A DNA stretch of 64,000 nt from Bacteroidales bacterium (GTDB taxonomy: Bacteria; Bacteroidota; Bacteroidia; Bacteroidales; WCHB1-69). The notes beneath the pieces are model-generated. The model had not been told where the DNA came from. It did no database searches and saw only the letters and a list, made by a program, of their open reading frames with translations. Position numbers and translations under genes: made by a program. Shown here one piece after another: positions 1 to 8,702 of this stretch. The stretch spans positions 1-64,000 of the forward strand of contig JAEEKX010000032.1 of the NCBI GenBank assembly GCA_016288655.1, in the 5' to 3' direction. Position 1 is the stretch's first letter; each line of letters starts with the position of its first letter.

Positions 1-1
1 C

Positions 2-895
2 TTCCTCACCAACGACATCGACAACAACTACTTTTTAACCCAAAACGGCCGCGGACTCGGCGACACCGGCAACGACCTCAAAGCCTACGGCGCGAAAATG
101 TACTGCGTGGTGAATGTATCCGAGACGGTGGAAATCATGGAATTGAAGAATGCCAAATCGCTGAAACAAATTTCATTGTCTGGCAAACAGCCGCGCCGCA
201 TCGCCTTCGCCGACGGCTACGCTTACGTGTGCTGCTTCAATGGCGACGTGGTGAAAATCGACACCGCCACCATGGAGGTGACCGCCACCGCACAGGCCGG
301 CAGCAACCCCGACGGCATCTGCACCGCCAATGGCAAACTGTATGTGGCCAACTCCGGCGGGCTCAACTACCCCAACTACGGCAACACCGTCAGCGTGTTC
401 GACCTCGCCTCCTTCACCCGCATCAAGGACATCCCCGTGGTCATCAACCCCACCCGCATGGCCGCCGACAGCCAGGGTGATGTGTATCTGGTGTCGAATG
501 GCAATTATGGCTCCGTGCCAATGACTTTTCAACGCATTGACAGCCAAACCGATGAGGTAGTACAAACCTTCGACTTCGCCGTCACTAACTTTGCCATCTG
601 CGACAACTTGTGCTATTTCTACCATTATGATTATGGTACTGAACAATGTTCGGTAAAGGTGTTGGATGTAATAACGGAACAGATTGTCAACGAGCATTTT
701 ATCGCCGACGGAACTGAACTGCGCACGCCCTACGGCATCGCCGTCAATCCCGAAAACGGCGACGTTTACCTCACCGACGCCTACCAATATACTACGAATG
801 GGGATGTGTATTGCTTCGGCAGCAACGGTCAGAAGAAATTCCAGTTTGAGACGGGAATCTGCCCCAACAACATTATTTTTCTAAAAGCCAACTAA
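2..895 (+). CDS. YncE/BtuG-like beta-propeller surface protein (5' partial)
   Basis: The reading frame is open from base 2, well before the first ATG at 98, so the gene begins upstream of the window and only about 297 C-terminal residues are seen. The visible protein has repeated propeller-blade segments of the kind 'NPDGICTANGKLYVANSGG' and 'TPYGIAVNPENGDVYLTDA', typical of YncE-like (DUF5074-type) seven-bladed propellers. In gut Bacteroidetes such proteins (BtuG) sit next to the TonB receptor BtuB and bind vitamin B12 at the cell surface; whether this one does is inference, because the upstream receptor is outside the window. It is followed 77 bp later by a T9SS surface protein on the same strand. 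The family call is firm; the B12 role is tentative. Confidence 0.8.
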   Translation, partial: FLTNDIDNNYFLTQNGRGLGDTGNDLKAYGAKMYCVVNVSETVEIMELKNAKSLKQISLSGKQPRRIAFADGYAYVCCFNGDVVKIDTATMEVTATAQAGSNPDGICTANGKLYVANSGGLNYPNYGNTVSVFDLASFTRIKDIPVVINPTRMAADSQGDVYLVSNGNYGSVPMTFQRIDSQTDEVVQTFDFAVTNFAICDNLCYFYHYDYGTEQCSVKVLDVITEQIVNEHFIADGTELRTPYGIAVNPENGDVYLTDAYQYTTNGDVYCFGSNGQKKFQFETGICPNNIIFLKAN

Positions 896-972
896 TAATT
901 CAATAATTCAATAATTCAAAAAATTCAAAGATTCAAAAATTCAAAGATTCAAAATTTAATAATTTAGTAATT
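896..972 (+). repeat. AT-rich spacer of reiterated ATTCAA words
   Basis: This 77-bp spacer is built almost entirely from repeats of ATTCAATA, ATTCAAAA and ATTCAAAG-like words and then TTTAATAATTTAGTAATT. It has no convincing promoter or terminator. It separates the propeller gene from the next gene on the same strand, so the two could still be co-transcribed. Similar reiterated-word spacers occur elsewhere in the window. Confidence 0.7.
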
Positions 973-3342
973 ATGAGAAAATTTCTATTGATTTTATTTG
1001 CTTTCTGCACTTTAATGGGTGCGGTAAAGGCGCAGGAAGATGCCACCATCTCCGCTGACCAGATTCAGTATTGGATTGGTGAAGGTGAAAACGAAGCCAT
1101 ACTCATCGTGCAATGGTGCGACCCTGAAATCGCTCTGGCATGGGGCTATCGCTTTGAAGGCGATGAGGTTACCGTGCAAACAATGATGGACGAAATTGCA
1201 GATGCCGATGAGCGTTTCTCCTACTCGGGTGATGCCAGCACAGTGAATGAAATCTATTACACCGATGACGAATATTCATTGGAACGTGTCGGTATGTATT
1301 TCATGTATAATCTTAATGGAAGCCTGGCTGGCTTGGGCTATACCGAACAGACCGTTACCAATGGCGACGTCATCAAATGGGGTGACGAATCTTGCGCAAG
1401 CGTAGATTGGGATAATTGGGAATATACTTGGACTACCGATGTCACTCCCGTAAGCAACCCGAACGATACCGAGGTGGTGGACGCCACCATTGATCCCGAA
1501 GACATCGAATTCTGGGTTGGCGAAGGTGAAAACGAAGTGGTGGTCGCCATCAGCTGGTGCAGCAACACCGAGGCCGCTTTGGCATGGGGCTACCGTTTCG
1601 ACGGTGCTGCCACCGTTTTCCAAGCGCTGACCGATATTGCCGCCGCCGACAGCCGCCTCACGGTGGTGGGTGCCGCTCCCTCCAATGTCACTTATCAGGA
1701 TGGTGAGCTCGACCTTACCATGCAGCCCAACCCGAACGCCCAGTGGGGCGATCCCGATTACGATGTTCCGATGCACAGTGTGAACGGACTGATGGGGCAG
1801 AACGCAATGTCCGCTGAACCGATTCACAATAACGATTTTGTGAAAATTGGCGGTGTGGCTTGCGCAATTATGGCGACTGATTGGAGTACCATATCTTGGA
1901 CAACTCCCATCACTCCCGCCACGGCTCCCGTACCGGTTGACACAACCGATGAGGTGGATGCCACCATTTCCGCCGACCAGATCACCTATTGGGTAGGCGA
2001 AGGTGAAAACGAAGTGGTAGTGGCCATCAGCTGGTGCAGCAACACCCAGGCCGCCTTGGCATGGGGCTACCGCTTCCATGGTGATGCCACCGTCTTTGAC
2101 GCACTGACCGCTATTGCCGCTGCCGACAGCCGTCTGGCAGTAGTCGGCGCCGCTCCCTCCAACGTCACTTATCAGGATGGTGAGCTCGACCTTACCATGC
2201 AACCCAACCCGAGCGCTCAGTGGGGCGATCCCGATTACGATGCTCCCATGCACAGCATCAATGGTTTGATGGGACAGAACTATATGGCCGCCGAACCAAT
2301 TCACGATGGTGATTTTGTGAAGATTGGTGGCAGCGCTTGCGGCATCTTTTCTGATGACTGGAGCAGCATTTCATGGACTGCTTCCATCAATCCCGCCACC
2401 GCTCCCGCAGAAGTGGGTCCGAGCGACGAGACCTTCGACGGTATCGTGGGTACAGAAGGCTGCCAGGGCATCTATTGCCAAGATCCCGCTATCTTGGGCT
2501 GGGCTACCACCTGCACCATTGAACGTGGCCGCCAGAACATCACCACTCCCGGCGTTTTCGCCACCTACGGCACTGAAAACGACGGCGTGGGCGCCGCTAC
2601 CGAAGCCACTGGCGACGTGGTGAGCTTGGGCGACTATGGTATCGCTGTCCTCACTTTTGACATCCCGATTCAGAACGGTGATGGTTACGACTTTGCCGTA
2701 TTTGAAAACTCTCTGAACGACACCTTCCTTGAGATGGCCTTTGTGGAGGTGAGTTCCGATGGTGTCAACTACTTCCGTTTTCCCTGCGTCTCCAACTCCC
2801 CCACTGATGTGCAAGTGGACAACGGCGGCAGCGTAGATGCCACCCTCATCCACAACCTTGCCGGCAAATACAAAGCTGGTTGGGGTACTCCCTTCGATTT
2901 GGAAGAATTGGCTGGTACGGAAGGACTTGATGTGAACAACATCACCCACATTCGCTTGGTGGACGTAGTGGGTTGCGTTGAACCGCGCTATGCCACCCGC
3001 GACAGCCACGGCCACATCATCAACGATCCTTATCCGACACCCTTCCACTCCAGCGGTTTCGACCTTGACGGCGTTGCCGTGATGAATGGTTGGAGACCCA
3101 GTGGCGTTGAAGAAAATACCATGGTGAACCATGCGCTTACGGTATATCCCAACCCGTGCCAGAGCACTCTCACCCTCAACACCGAAGCCCGTGACGTGGT
3201 CATGCTCTTCAACATGCAGGGCGCTCTGCTACAGCGCGTAGTGGCTACCGACATCACGACCACCTTGAACATGCAAGACCTGCCCGCCGGCATGTACATC
3301 GTCAAATGCAATGACCGCACCGCCAAGGTGGTGAAGAGATAA
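973..3342 (+). CDS. secreted repeat protein with T9SS type A sorting domain
   Basis: 789 residues with an N-terminal signal peptide (MRKFLLILFAFCTL... ending at VKAQ). Three tandem modules of about 159 residues follow, each with a conserved core like 'YWVGEGENEVVVAISW' and 'ALAWGYRF'. Next comes a beta-sandwich-like domain (about residues 480-700) with 'DVVSLGDYGIAVLTFD', then a C-terminal Por-secretion tail starting near VYPNPCQSTLTLN. It is therefore predicted to cross the outer membrane by T9SS and be anchored on the surface. I recall similar domains in proteins encoded beside BtuB and YncE-like proteins in Bacteroidetes, so a part in cobalamin capture together with the gene upstream is plausible but unproven. 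The second and third modules are closest to each other, the first is diverged. Confidence 0.75.
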   Translation: MRKFLLILFAFCTLMGAVKAQEDATISADQIQYWIGEGENEAILIVQWCDPEIALAWGYRFEGDEVTVQTMMDEIADADERFSYSGDASTVNEIYYTDDEYSLERVGMYFMYNLNGSLAGLGYTEQTVTNGDVIKWGDESCASVDWDNWEYTWTTDVTPVSNPNDTEVVDATIDPEDIEFWVGEGENEVVVAISWCSNTEAALAWGYRFDGAATVFQALTDIAAADSRLTVVGAAPSNVTYQDGELDLTMQPNPNAQWGDPDYDVPMHSVNGLMGQNAMSAEPIHNNDFVKIGGVACAIMATDWSTISWTTPITPATAPVPVDTTDEVDATISADQITYWVGEGENEVVVAISWCSNTQAALAWGYRFHGDATVFDALTAIAAADSRLAVVGAAPSNVTYQDGELDLTMQPNPSAQWGDPDYDAPMHSINGLMGQNYMAAEPIHDGDFVKIGGSACGIFSDDWSSISWTASINPATAPAEVGPSDETFDGIVGTEGCQGIYCQDPAILGWATTCTIERGRQNITTPGVFATYGTENDGVGAATEATGDVVSLGDYGIAVLTFDIPIQNGDGYDFAVFENSLNDTFLEMAFVEVSSDGVNYFRFPCVSNSPTDVQVDNGGSVDATLIHNLAGKYKAGWGTPFDLEELAGTEGLDVNNITHIRLVDVVGCVEPRYATRDSHGHIINDPYPTPFHSSGFDLDGVAVMNGWRPSGVEENTMVNHALTVYPNPCQSTLTLNTEARDVVMLFNMQGALLQRVVATDITTTLNMQDLPAGMYIVKCNDRTAKVVKR
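1039..2407 (+). repeat. three in-frame tandem repeats inside the surface protein gene
   Basis: Units begin near 1039, 1480 and 1957. The second and third are 477 bp apart and near-identical over long stretches, for example around 'TATCAGGATGGTGAGCTCGA' in both. The first unit is shorter and diverged. They encode the YW-GEGENE / ALAWGYRF modules. Confidence 0.8.
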
Positions 3343-3361
3343 GTGAAAATTCTTTTCCTTG

Positions 3362-3400
3362 AAAAAAAGACTGCGTTGGTTGCCAGCGCAGTCTTTTTTT
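3362..3400. terminator. bidirectional intrinsic terminator
   Basis: A stem GACTGCGTTGG / CCAGCGCAGTC (one G-U pair) with loop TTG is flanked by seven A on the left and seven T on the right, so it can terminate both the plus-strand surface protein and the converging minus-strand mutL. Confidence 0.85.
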
Positions 3401-3424
3401 AGTTTACCGTGGGAAGGGGGAGGT

Positions 3425-5266
3425 TTACCCCAACAATCGTGCCGTATCCACGATCTCGTAGATTTTCTTTCCCGACGGCGTGATGGTCGGCAGCAGCGTG
3501 GAGAACAACCGTTGCAGGAAGTGGTTCACCTCGGGGAGTGCCGTCAGGGGCTTCATCACCGCCTTCTTCTGGCGGGCGAGACTGATCGCCAGGTTCTTGT
3601 CGCGGTCGGTGCGGTGCGACAACTGGTTCGACTGGTAGTCGTCGAGCAGGCACTCCACCAGCGTCTGCACGTCGCCGGACTCCTCGGCGTAGGGCGTGCC
3701 GTTGACGGCGAAGTTCCCGCCCGAGATCGGCTCGATGTCGTACCCCAGCTTCAGCAGGTCCTCCCGGATGTCGGCGAGCAGTTCGGCGCGCGCACCGGTC
3801 AAGGTGATCGTCTCCGGGAATAGCGACTGCTGTGGCGCCATCGGCTGTCCCTGCAACGCCTGCAGGTACTCTTCGTAGATGATTCTCTCGTTGGCACGTT
3901 GTATGTCAATCAGATACAATTTATCGTCGATTTTTACCGAAAGGTACCGGCGTTGCGTGATGAGGTAGGCATCGACTTCAGGCAGACTCTCCTGCGGGTT
4001 CGATTCAAACTGCAGGGTGCTTTGGGTCGTCGTTTGTACGGGTGTGATCGGCGCCTCCTGGATACCCCGCACGAAACTCTCCCAATCGGGCGGGGTGGGG
4101 GAGTGCTGGCCTGTACTGTGTCCGCCGCTGGAACTTCCGCCGCCCCCGCTGCCAGAGGTGTGGAAGGGGTTATAGGTAGGGTCGTGTGCGACGGGCGGCA
4201 CCCGCAACTGCGCGTGCTCGGGCACGTGGTTAAGGTCCAACTCGGTGTTGTAGTCGAAGTCGAGGCGCGGCACGAGGGCGAACTCGCCGATGCTCTTTTT
4301 GACCGCGGCGTTCAAGAAGCCATACACTACGCGGTCGTCCTGCAACTTGATATCCACCTTGGTCGGGCTGATGTTCACATCGACGGTGGCGGGATCTACT
4401 TCGATGCAGATGAAATAGGGCGGGTGGACGCCGTCGGGCAGCACCTGCTCGTAGGCCGACTCGATGGCGAAATGCAGCGAGTTGTGTTTTACAAAACGGT
4501 GGTTGACAAATAGATATTGCTCCGCTTTCTTCTTCTTGGCACTTTCGGGTTTGCCTAAGAAACCACTGATCTTGATGAAGTTGGTTTCGTGCTCGATGGG
4601 GAAGAGTTTGTCTTTGAAGTGCGACCCGAAGATGCTGACGATGCGCTGCTTGAAGTTGCCGGGTTTGAGGTCGTAGGTGAGTTTTCCGTTGTGGTAAAGG
4701 GTGAACTCCACGTCGGGGTGGATGAGCGCGACGCGGGTGAACTCCTCCTCGATGCAGCCGAATTCGGTGTTGTCGGACTTGAGAAAGTTGCGACGGGCGG
4801 GCACGTTGAAGAAGAGGTTGCGAATGGCGATGCTGGTGCCGTCAGCGGTGGTGGTTAACGTATGTTCCTTGATTTCAGAACCCTCGATAAGCACCAAGGT
4901 GCCGGTTTCATCCTCGGGACGTTTGGTCTTCAACTCTACGTGGGCGATGGCGGCGATGGAGGCGAGTGCCTCGCCGCGGAAGCCCTTGGTCTGGATGGAG
5001 AAGATGTCTTCCACTTTGGTGATTTTCGAGGTGGCGTGGCGCTCGAAGCAGAGCCGCGCGTCGTTGAAACTCATCCCCTTGCCGTCGTCGATGACCTGGA
5101 TGAGGGTTCGTCCGGCGTCCTTCACAATGAGTTGCACGGTGTGGCTGCCGGCGTCTATGGCGTTCTCCAACAGTTCTTTGACCGCCGAGGCGGGGCGTTG
5201 CACCACCTCGCCCGCCGCGATCTGGTTCGCAACGGCGTCCGGGAGTAAGTGTATCAAGTCTTCCAT
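3425..5266 (-). CDS. mutL: DNA mismatch repair protein MutL
   Basis: 613 residues, a usual MutL length. The N-terminal GHKL ATPase motifs are intact: ELLENAIDAG at 31-40 with the metal-binding Asn at 35, DDGKGM at 60-65 and TKGFRGEAL at 93-101. A glycine/serine-rich linker near residue 375 joins the C-terminal dimerisation domain. MutL couples MutS mismatch recognition to strand incision and removal. In this protein the endonuclease metal motif DQHA(x)2E(x)4E appears as DIQRANERIIYEE, keeping the acidic residues but losing the Gln-His-Ala core, so nicking activity is uncertain. The gene is monocistronic, with its own TAnnTTTG promoter just upstream and a shared terminator at its end. Confidence 0.97.
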   Translation of the reverse strand: MEDLIHLLPDAVANQIAAGEVVQRPASAVKELLENAIDAGSHTVQLIVKDAGRTLIQVIDDGKGMSFNDARLCFERHATSKITKVEDIFSIQTKGFRGEALASIAAIAHVELKTKRPEDETGTLVLIEGSEIKEHTLTTTADGTSIAIRNLFFNVPARRNFLKSDNTEFGCIEEEFTRVALIHPDVEFTLYHNGKLTYDLKPGNFKQRIVSIFGSHFKDKLFPIEHETNFIKISGFLGKPESAKKKKAEQYLFVNHRFVKHNSLHFAIESAYEQVLPDGVHPPYFICIEVDPATVDVNISPTKVDIKLQDDRVVYGFLNAAVKKSIGEFALVPRLDFDYNTELDLNHVPEHAQLRVPPVAHDPTYNPFHTSGSGGGGSSSGGHSTGQHSPTPPDWESFVRGIQEAPITPVQTTTQSTLQFESNPQESLPEVDAYLITQRRYLSVKIDDKLYLIDIQRANERIIYEEYLQALQGQPMAPQQSLFPETITLTGARAELLADIREDLLKLGYDIEPISGGNFAVNGTPYAEESGDVQTLVECLLDDYQSNQLSHRTDRDKNLAISLARQKKAVMKPLTALPEVNHFLQRLFSTLLPTITPSGKKIYEIVDTARLLG

Positions 5267-5292
5267 CGTTTCGCTTGGTTTGTTTCAGGCCG

Positions 5293-5300
5293 CAAAGATA
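5293..5300 (-). promoter_or_regulatory. TATCTTTG promoter element for mutL
   Basis: The plus strand reads CAAAGATA, giving TATCTTTG on the minus strand, a perfect Bacteroidetes -7 element (TAnnTTTG) 27 bp before the mutL start codon. Confidence 0.75.
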
Positions 5301-5310
5301 CGTTTTTTTC

Positions 5311-5342
5311 AAAAAAAAACGGCGGACATCGCTGCCCGCCGT
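5311..5342 (-). terminator. intrinsic terminator after the outer-membrane protein gene
   Basis: On the minus strand a stem ACGGCGG / CCGCCGT with a 10-base loop is followed by nine T, 21 bp past the stop of the outer-membrane protein gene. It ends the surA-to-OMP operon just before the mutL promoter. Confidence 0.85.
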
Positions 5343-5362
5343 CATCTTTGTCGTTCCTTTTT

Positions 5363-6028
5363 TTAGAAATGGAAACCTACTTTGAAGACCATCATGCTGG
5401 TCTGCATGCGGGGAGCCACGATGTAAGTCTCGTCATAATCGATATCTTTCACCTTTATTCTCTGGTTCCCAAGCCAGTAAAAGTGTGCACCGATGCTGAT
5501 GCGGTCGATGAAGGTTACGCCCACGCCCGCGCCTGTGGCGAAACTGGCGGTCATCTGGTATTTGATCAGGTTGTCGTTCCAGCCCTCGGGGGTCTTGAAG
5601 AAGAGGTTGGCGCCGATGCCGGCTTCTGCCCACACGTCGATCACGTCGCTGAAGTCGGTGACGTAGTTCACACCTGCCAGGATCGGCACGTTGATGTACA
5701 TCGGTTTGGTGCAGGAGACCTTGTCATACATGTCGCTGGTGGGCTTGTTGATCATGTTCCAGAAACCATCGGCGGCGGCATAGACGCCGAGCCCGAAGTC
5801 GAAGATGTAGTTGTACTTCAAGCCGAGGGAAGCGCCGAAAGTGGCGTAGCCGCGGTCGCCGAAGGCCCCGATGAACACGGGATGCCCGCCGTTGGCGGCG
5901 AACTCCTGCAACGGAAGCACTCCGCCCAAATGGATGGAAATGTTGTGGCGCTCGTACTCTTGCGCGGAGACGGTGCTCATGCCGCCCAACAACAGGGCGA
6001 CGACAAGAATAAGTCTGAATTTTTTCAT
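5363..6028 (-). CDS. outer-membrane beta-barrel protein (porin-like)
   Basis: 221 residues from the ATG at 6028; the frame could start nine residues earlier, but the MKKFRLILVVALLLGG start gives a proper signal peptide ending at VSAQ. The mature part alternates polar and aromatic residues as in small beta barrels (for example 'ASLGLKYNYIFDFGLGVYAAADG') and ends in Val-Gly-Phe-His-Phe, a terminal aromatic typical of barrels folded by BAM. Role unknown. It is the last gene of the operon that begins with the SurA-like chaperone, which helps fold such barrels. Confidence 0.75.
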   Translation of the reverse strand: MKKFRLILVVALLLGGMSTVSAQEYERHNISIHLGGVLPLQEFAANGGHPVFIGAFGDRGYATFGASLGLKYNYIFDFGLGVYAAADGFWNMINKPTSDMYDKVSCTKPMYINVPILAGVNYVTDFSDVIDVWAEAGIGANLFFKTPEGWNDNLIKYQMTASFATGAGVGVTFIDRISIGAHFYWLGNQRIKVKDIDYDETYIVAPRMQTSMMVFKVGFHF

Positions 6029-6051
6029 AGTATAAAAATTTGGATTGATGG

Positions 6052-6543
6052 TCATTTATTGATCACCTCACTCCAAAGTTGCTGGAGGGAGGCGTATGAT
6101 GTCTTGAATTTCTCGGTCACTTCAGCTTCGGGCACCCATACGGCTTGCGAGATCTGCTCCTCGGCCTGCGGATGGGGACTCTGTCCGGGCAGCGGCCGCA
6201 TCTCGAACCAGACGGTCTCTTTCAACATCGGCGTGCCATAGGTGCCATACACGTGGTAGCCATAATAGCGCTGTTGTCCGATGATTTCGGCCTTCATGCC
6301 CGTCTCCTCCTCCACCTCGCGCAGTGCGGCCGCCTCGATGCTCTCGCCCGCTTCCACTTTGCCCTTCGGCAAATCCCACCGCCCGCGACGGAAAATCAAC
6401 AGCACTTCGCCGTTCTCATTGCGCATGATGCCGCCCGCCGCCTGCACGAACGCATAACGCGACAGCCACCCGGCGTACGTCTGCTCCGTCTCTATGGTGT
6501 GCGCTTGGTCGCCTTCGAAAATCAAAATGGGAAATTGGGGCAT
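6052..6543 (-). CDS. Nudix hydrolase
   Basis: 163 residues. The Nudix box Gx5Ex7REUxEExGU is complete at about residues 61-82 (starting GKVEAGES, REVEEETG at the end), so a divalent-metal pyrophosphohydrolase acting on a nucleoside diphosphate derivative is predicted; the substrate cannot be told. The fold continues with 'YYGYHVYGTYGTPMLKETVWFEM', as in Bacteroidetes MutT-like proteins. It sits 4 bp after the polymerase delta' gene and 23 bp before the outer-membrane protein gene, in one operon. Confidence 0.9.
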   Translation of the reverse strand: MPQFPILIFEGDQAHTIETEQTYAGWLSRYAFVQAAGGIMRNENGEVLLIFRRGRWDLPKGKVEAGESIEAAALREVEEETGMKAEIIGQQRYYGYHVYGTYGTPMLKETVWFEMRPLPGQSPHPQAEEQISQAVWVPEAEVTEKFKTSYASLQQLWSEVINK

Positions 6544-6547
6544 GGTT

Positions 6548-7711
6548 TTATTTTTTGGAAAGATCCATCAACAGTTTGAAATAGAAGTCGGTGAAGAGGA
6601 TGCCGGCATTGATGTTGCGCTCCACGTGGTAAAGTGCTTGGTTGCAGTCGTTGAGCAACAGCGCCGCGTTCTTGATGGTGAAAAACTGGCGGTGTTCGTC
6701 CAGCACCTTCCACTCGTCGGCGGTCGCTTTCACCAACGAACTCTGCCCGGTGTTGAGCAGCAGTTCGTTGCGGAACATGCGCGACAGGTAGTTGAGCAGG
6801 GTGCGCTGCGCCTCCTTGCCATCCTTCGCGATGTCGGTGAGCATGGAACTGACCTTGAGGTAGTCGATGCGGGCGTAGTCGCGCTTGTCGTGCAGGTAGG
6901 CAGTCAGACTCTTCATCAGCAGGTTGTAGGTGGTGAGAAGATGGTGTAAGGAACTGTCTTCCTGTGAGATACGCAATGCCTTGAGGTAACTCCCCTCGGC
7001 AATGGCGGCGATGTCGGCGGCCTTTTCCGCGCTCAGGTGCTCCTCGTCGATGAGGTGCTGCTTGATGTGCTCCTCGCTGATGGGCGGGATCTTCACCAAC
7101 TGCGTGCGTGAGAGGATGGTGGGCAGAATCTGGTCGCTGCTTTCCGCCAAAAGGATAAAAAGTGACTGGCTTTCAGGTTCTTCCAACGTCTTCAGCAACT
7201 TGTTCGCCGCTGCGGTCTGGATTTTGTCGGCCATCCACAGAATATAGATTTTGTAACCGTTTTCGTAGGAGCGCATGCTGTTCTGCCCCACGATGTAGGC
7301 GCAGTCGCGGATGTTGATGTTCACCTGCTTGTTCTCGCTCTTCAGCCACTTCACCCACTCACTGTAGTCGAGATGAAAGCGGTTGGCGAAGGCGAATTCG
7401 CGGAAGTAGTTGGCCAACTTCTGCGAGTCGGGGTCCTTCTTGACCTCCCCATACGTGCAGTTGGGGAAGATGAGGTGAAGGTCGGGATGCTGCAGTTTCT
7501 CGAACATGACGCACGAGTGGCAGTGGCCGCACGAGTCGCCGTCGTGGCGGTCGGTGCAGCAGATGTACTGGGCGTAGGCGAGAGCCAGGGCGAAACTGTG
7601 ACTGCCGCTCTTGCCCAAAAACAACTGCGCGTGGCTGATGCGGTTCTCGTCAGCCAGGGTGGTCAGTTGTCGTTTCAGACCCTCGTCAACCAATACATCC
7701 TTGAGTAACAT
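6548..7711 (-). CDS. holB: DNA polymerase III delta' subunit (HolB/DnaX-like)
   Basis: 387 residues from the ATG at 7711; the frame stays open further upstream, but that part overlaps moxR and is basic, low-complexity shadow sequence. The N-terminus 'ISHAQLFLGKSG' matches clamp-loader AAA+ subunits with a degenerate P-loop (GKSGSHS), and cysteines near CCTDRHDGDSCGHCHSC form the usual zinc site. 'LLKTLEEPESQSLFILLAES' and 'PTILSRTQ' are the conserved sensor and SRC-like motifs. The product helps load the sliding clamp. It begins 2 bp after moxR ends and is followed after 4 bp by the Nudix gene. Confidence 0.92.
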   Translation of the reverse strand: MLLKDVLVDEGLKRQLTTLADENRISHAQLFLGKSGSHSFALALAYAQYICCTDRHDGDSCGHCHSCVMFEKLQHPDLHLIFPNCTYGEVKKDPDSQKLANYFREFAFANRFHLDYSEWVKWLKSENKQVNINIRDCAYIVGQNSMRSYENGYKIYILWMADKIQTAAANKLLKTLEEPESQSLFILLAESSDQILPTILSRTQLVKIPPISEEHIKQHLIDEEHLSAEKAADIAAIAEGSYLKALRISQEDSSLHHLLTTYNLLMKSLTAYLHDKRDYARIDYLKVSSMLTDIAKDGKEAQRTLLNYLSRMFRNELLLNTGQSSLVKATADEWKVLDEHRQFFTIKNAALLLNDCNQALYHVERNINAGILFTDFYFKLLMDLSKK

Positions 7712-7713
7712 GG

Positions 7714-8691
<978 letters not shown>

Positions 8692-8702
8692 AATGCTTGG
8701 TT

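Noticed and set aside
896..972. Cobalamin riboswitch before the repeat surface protein
   Set aside because: The spacer is only AT-rich reiterated words, too short and without the conserved B12-box sequence.
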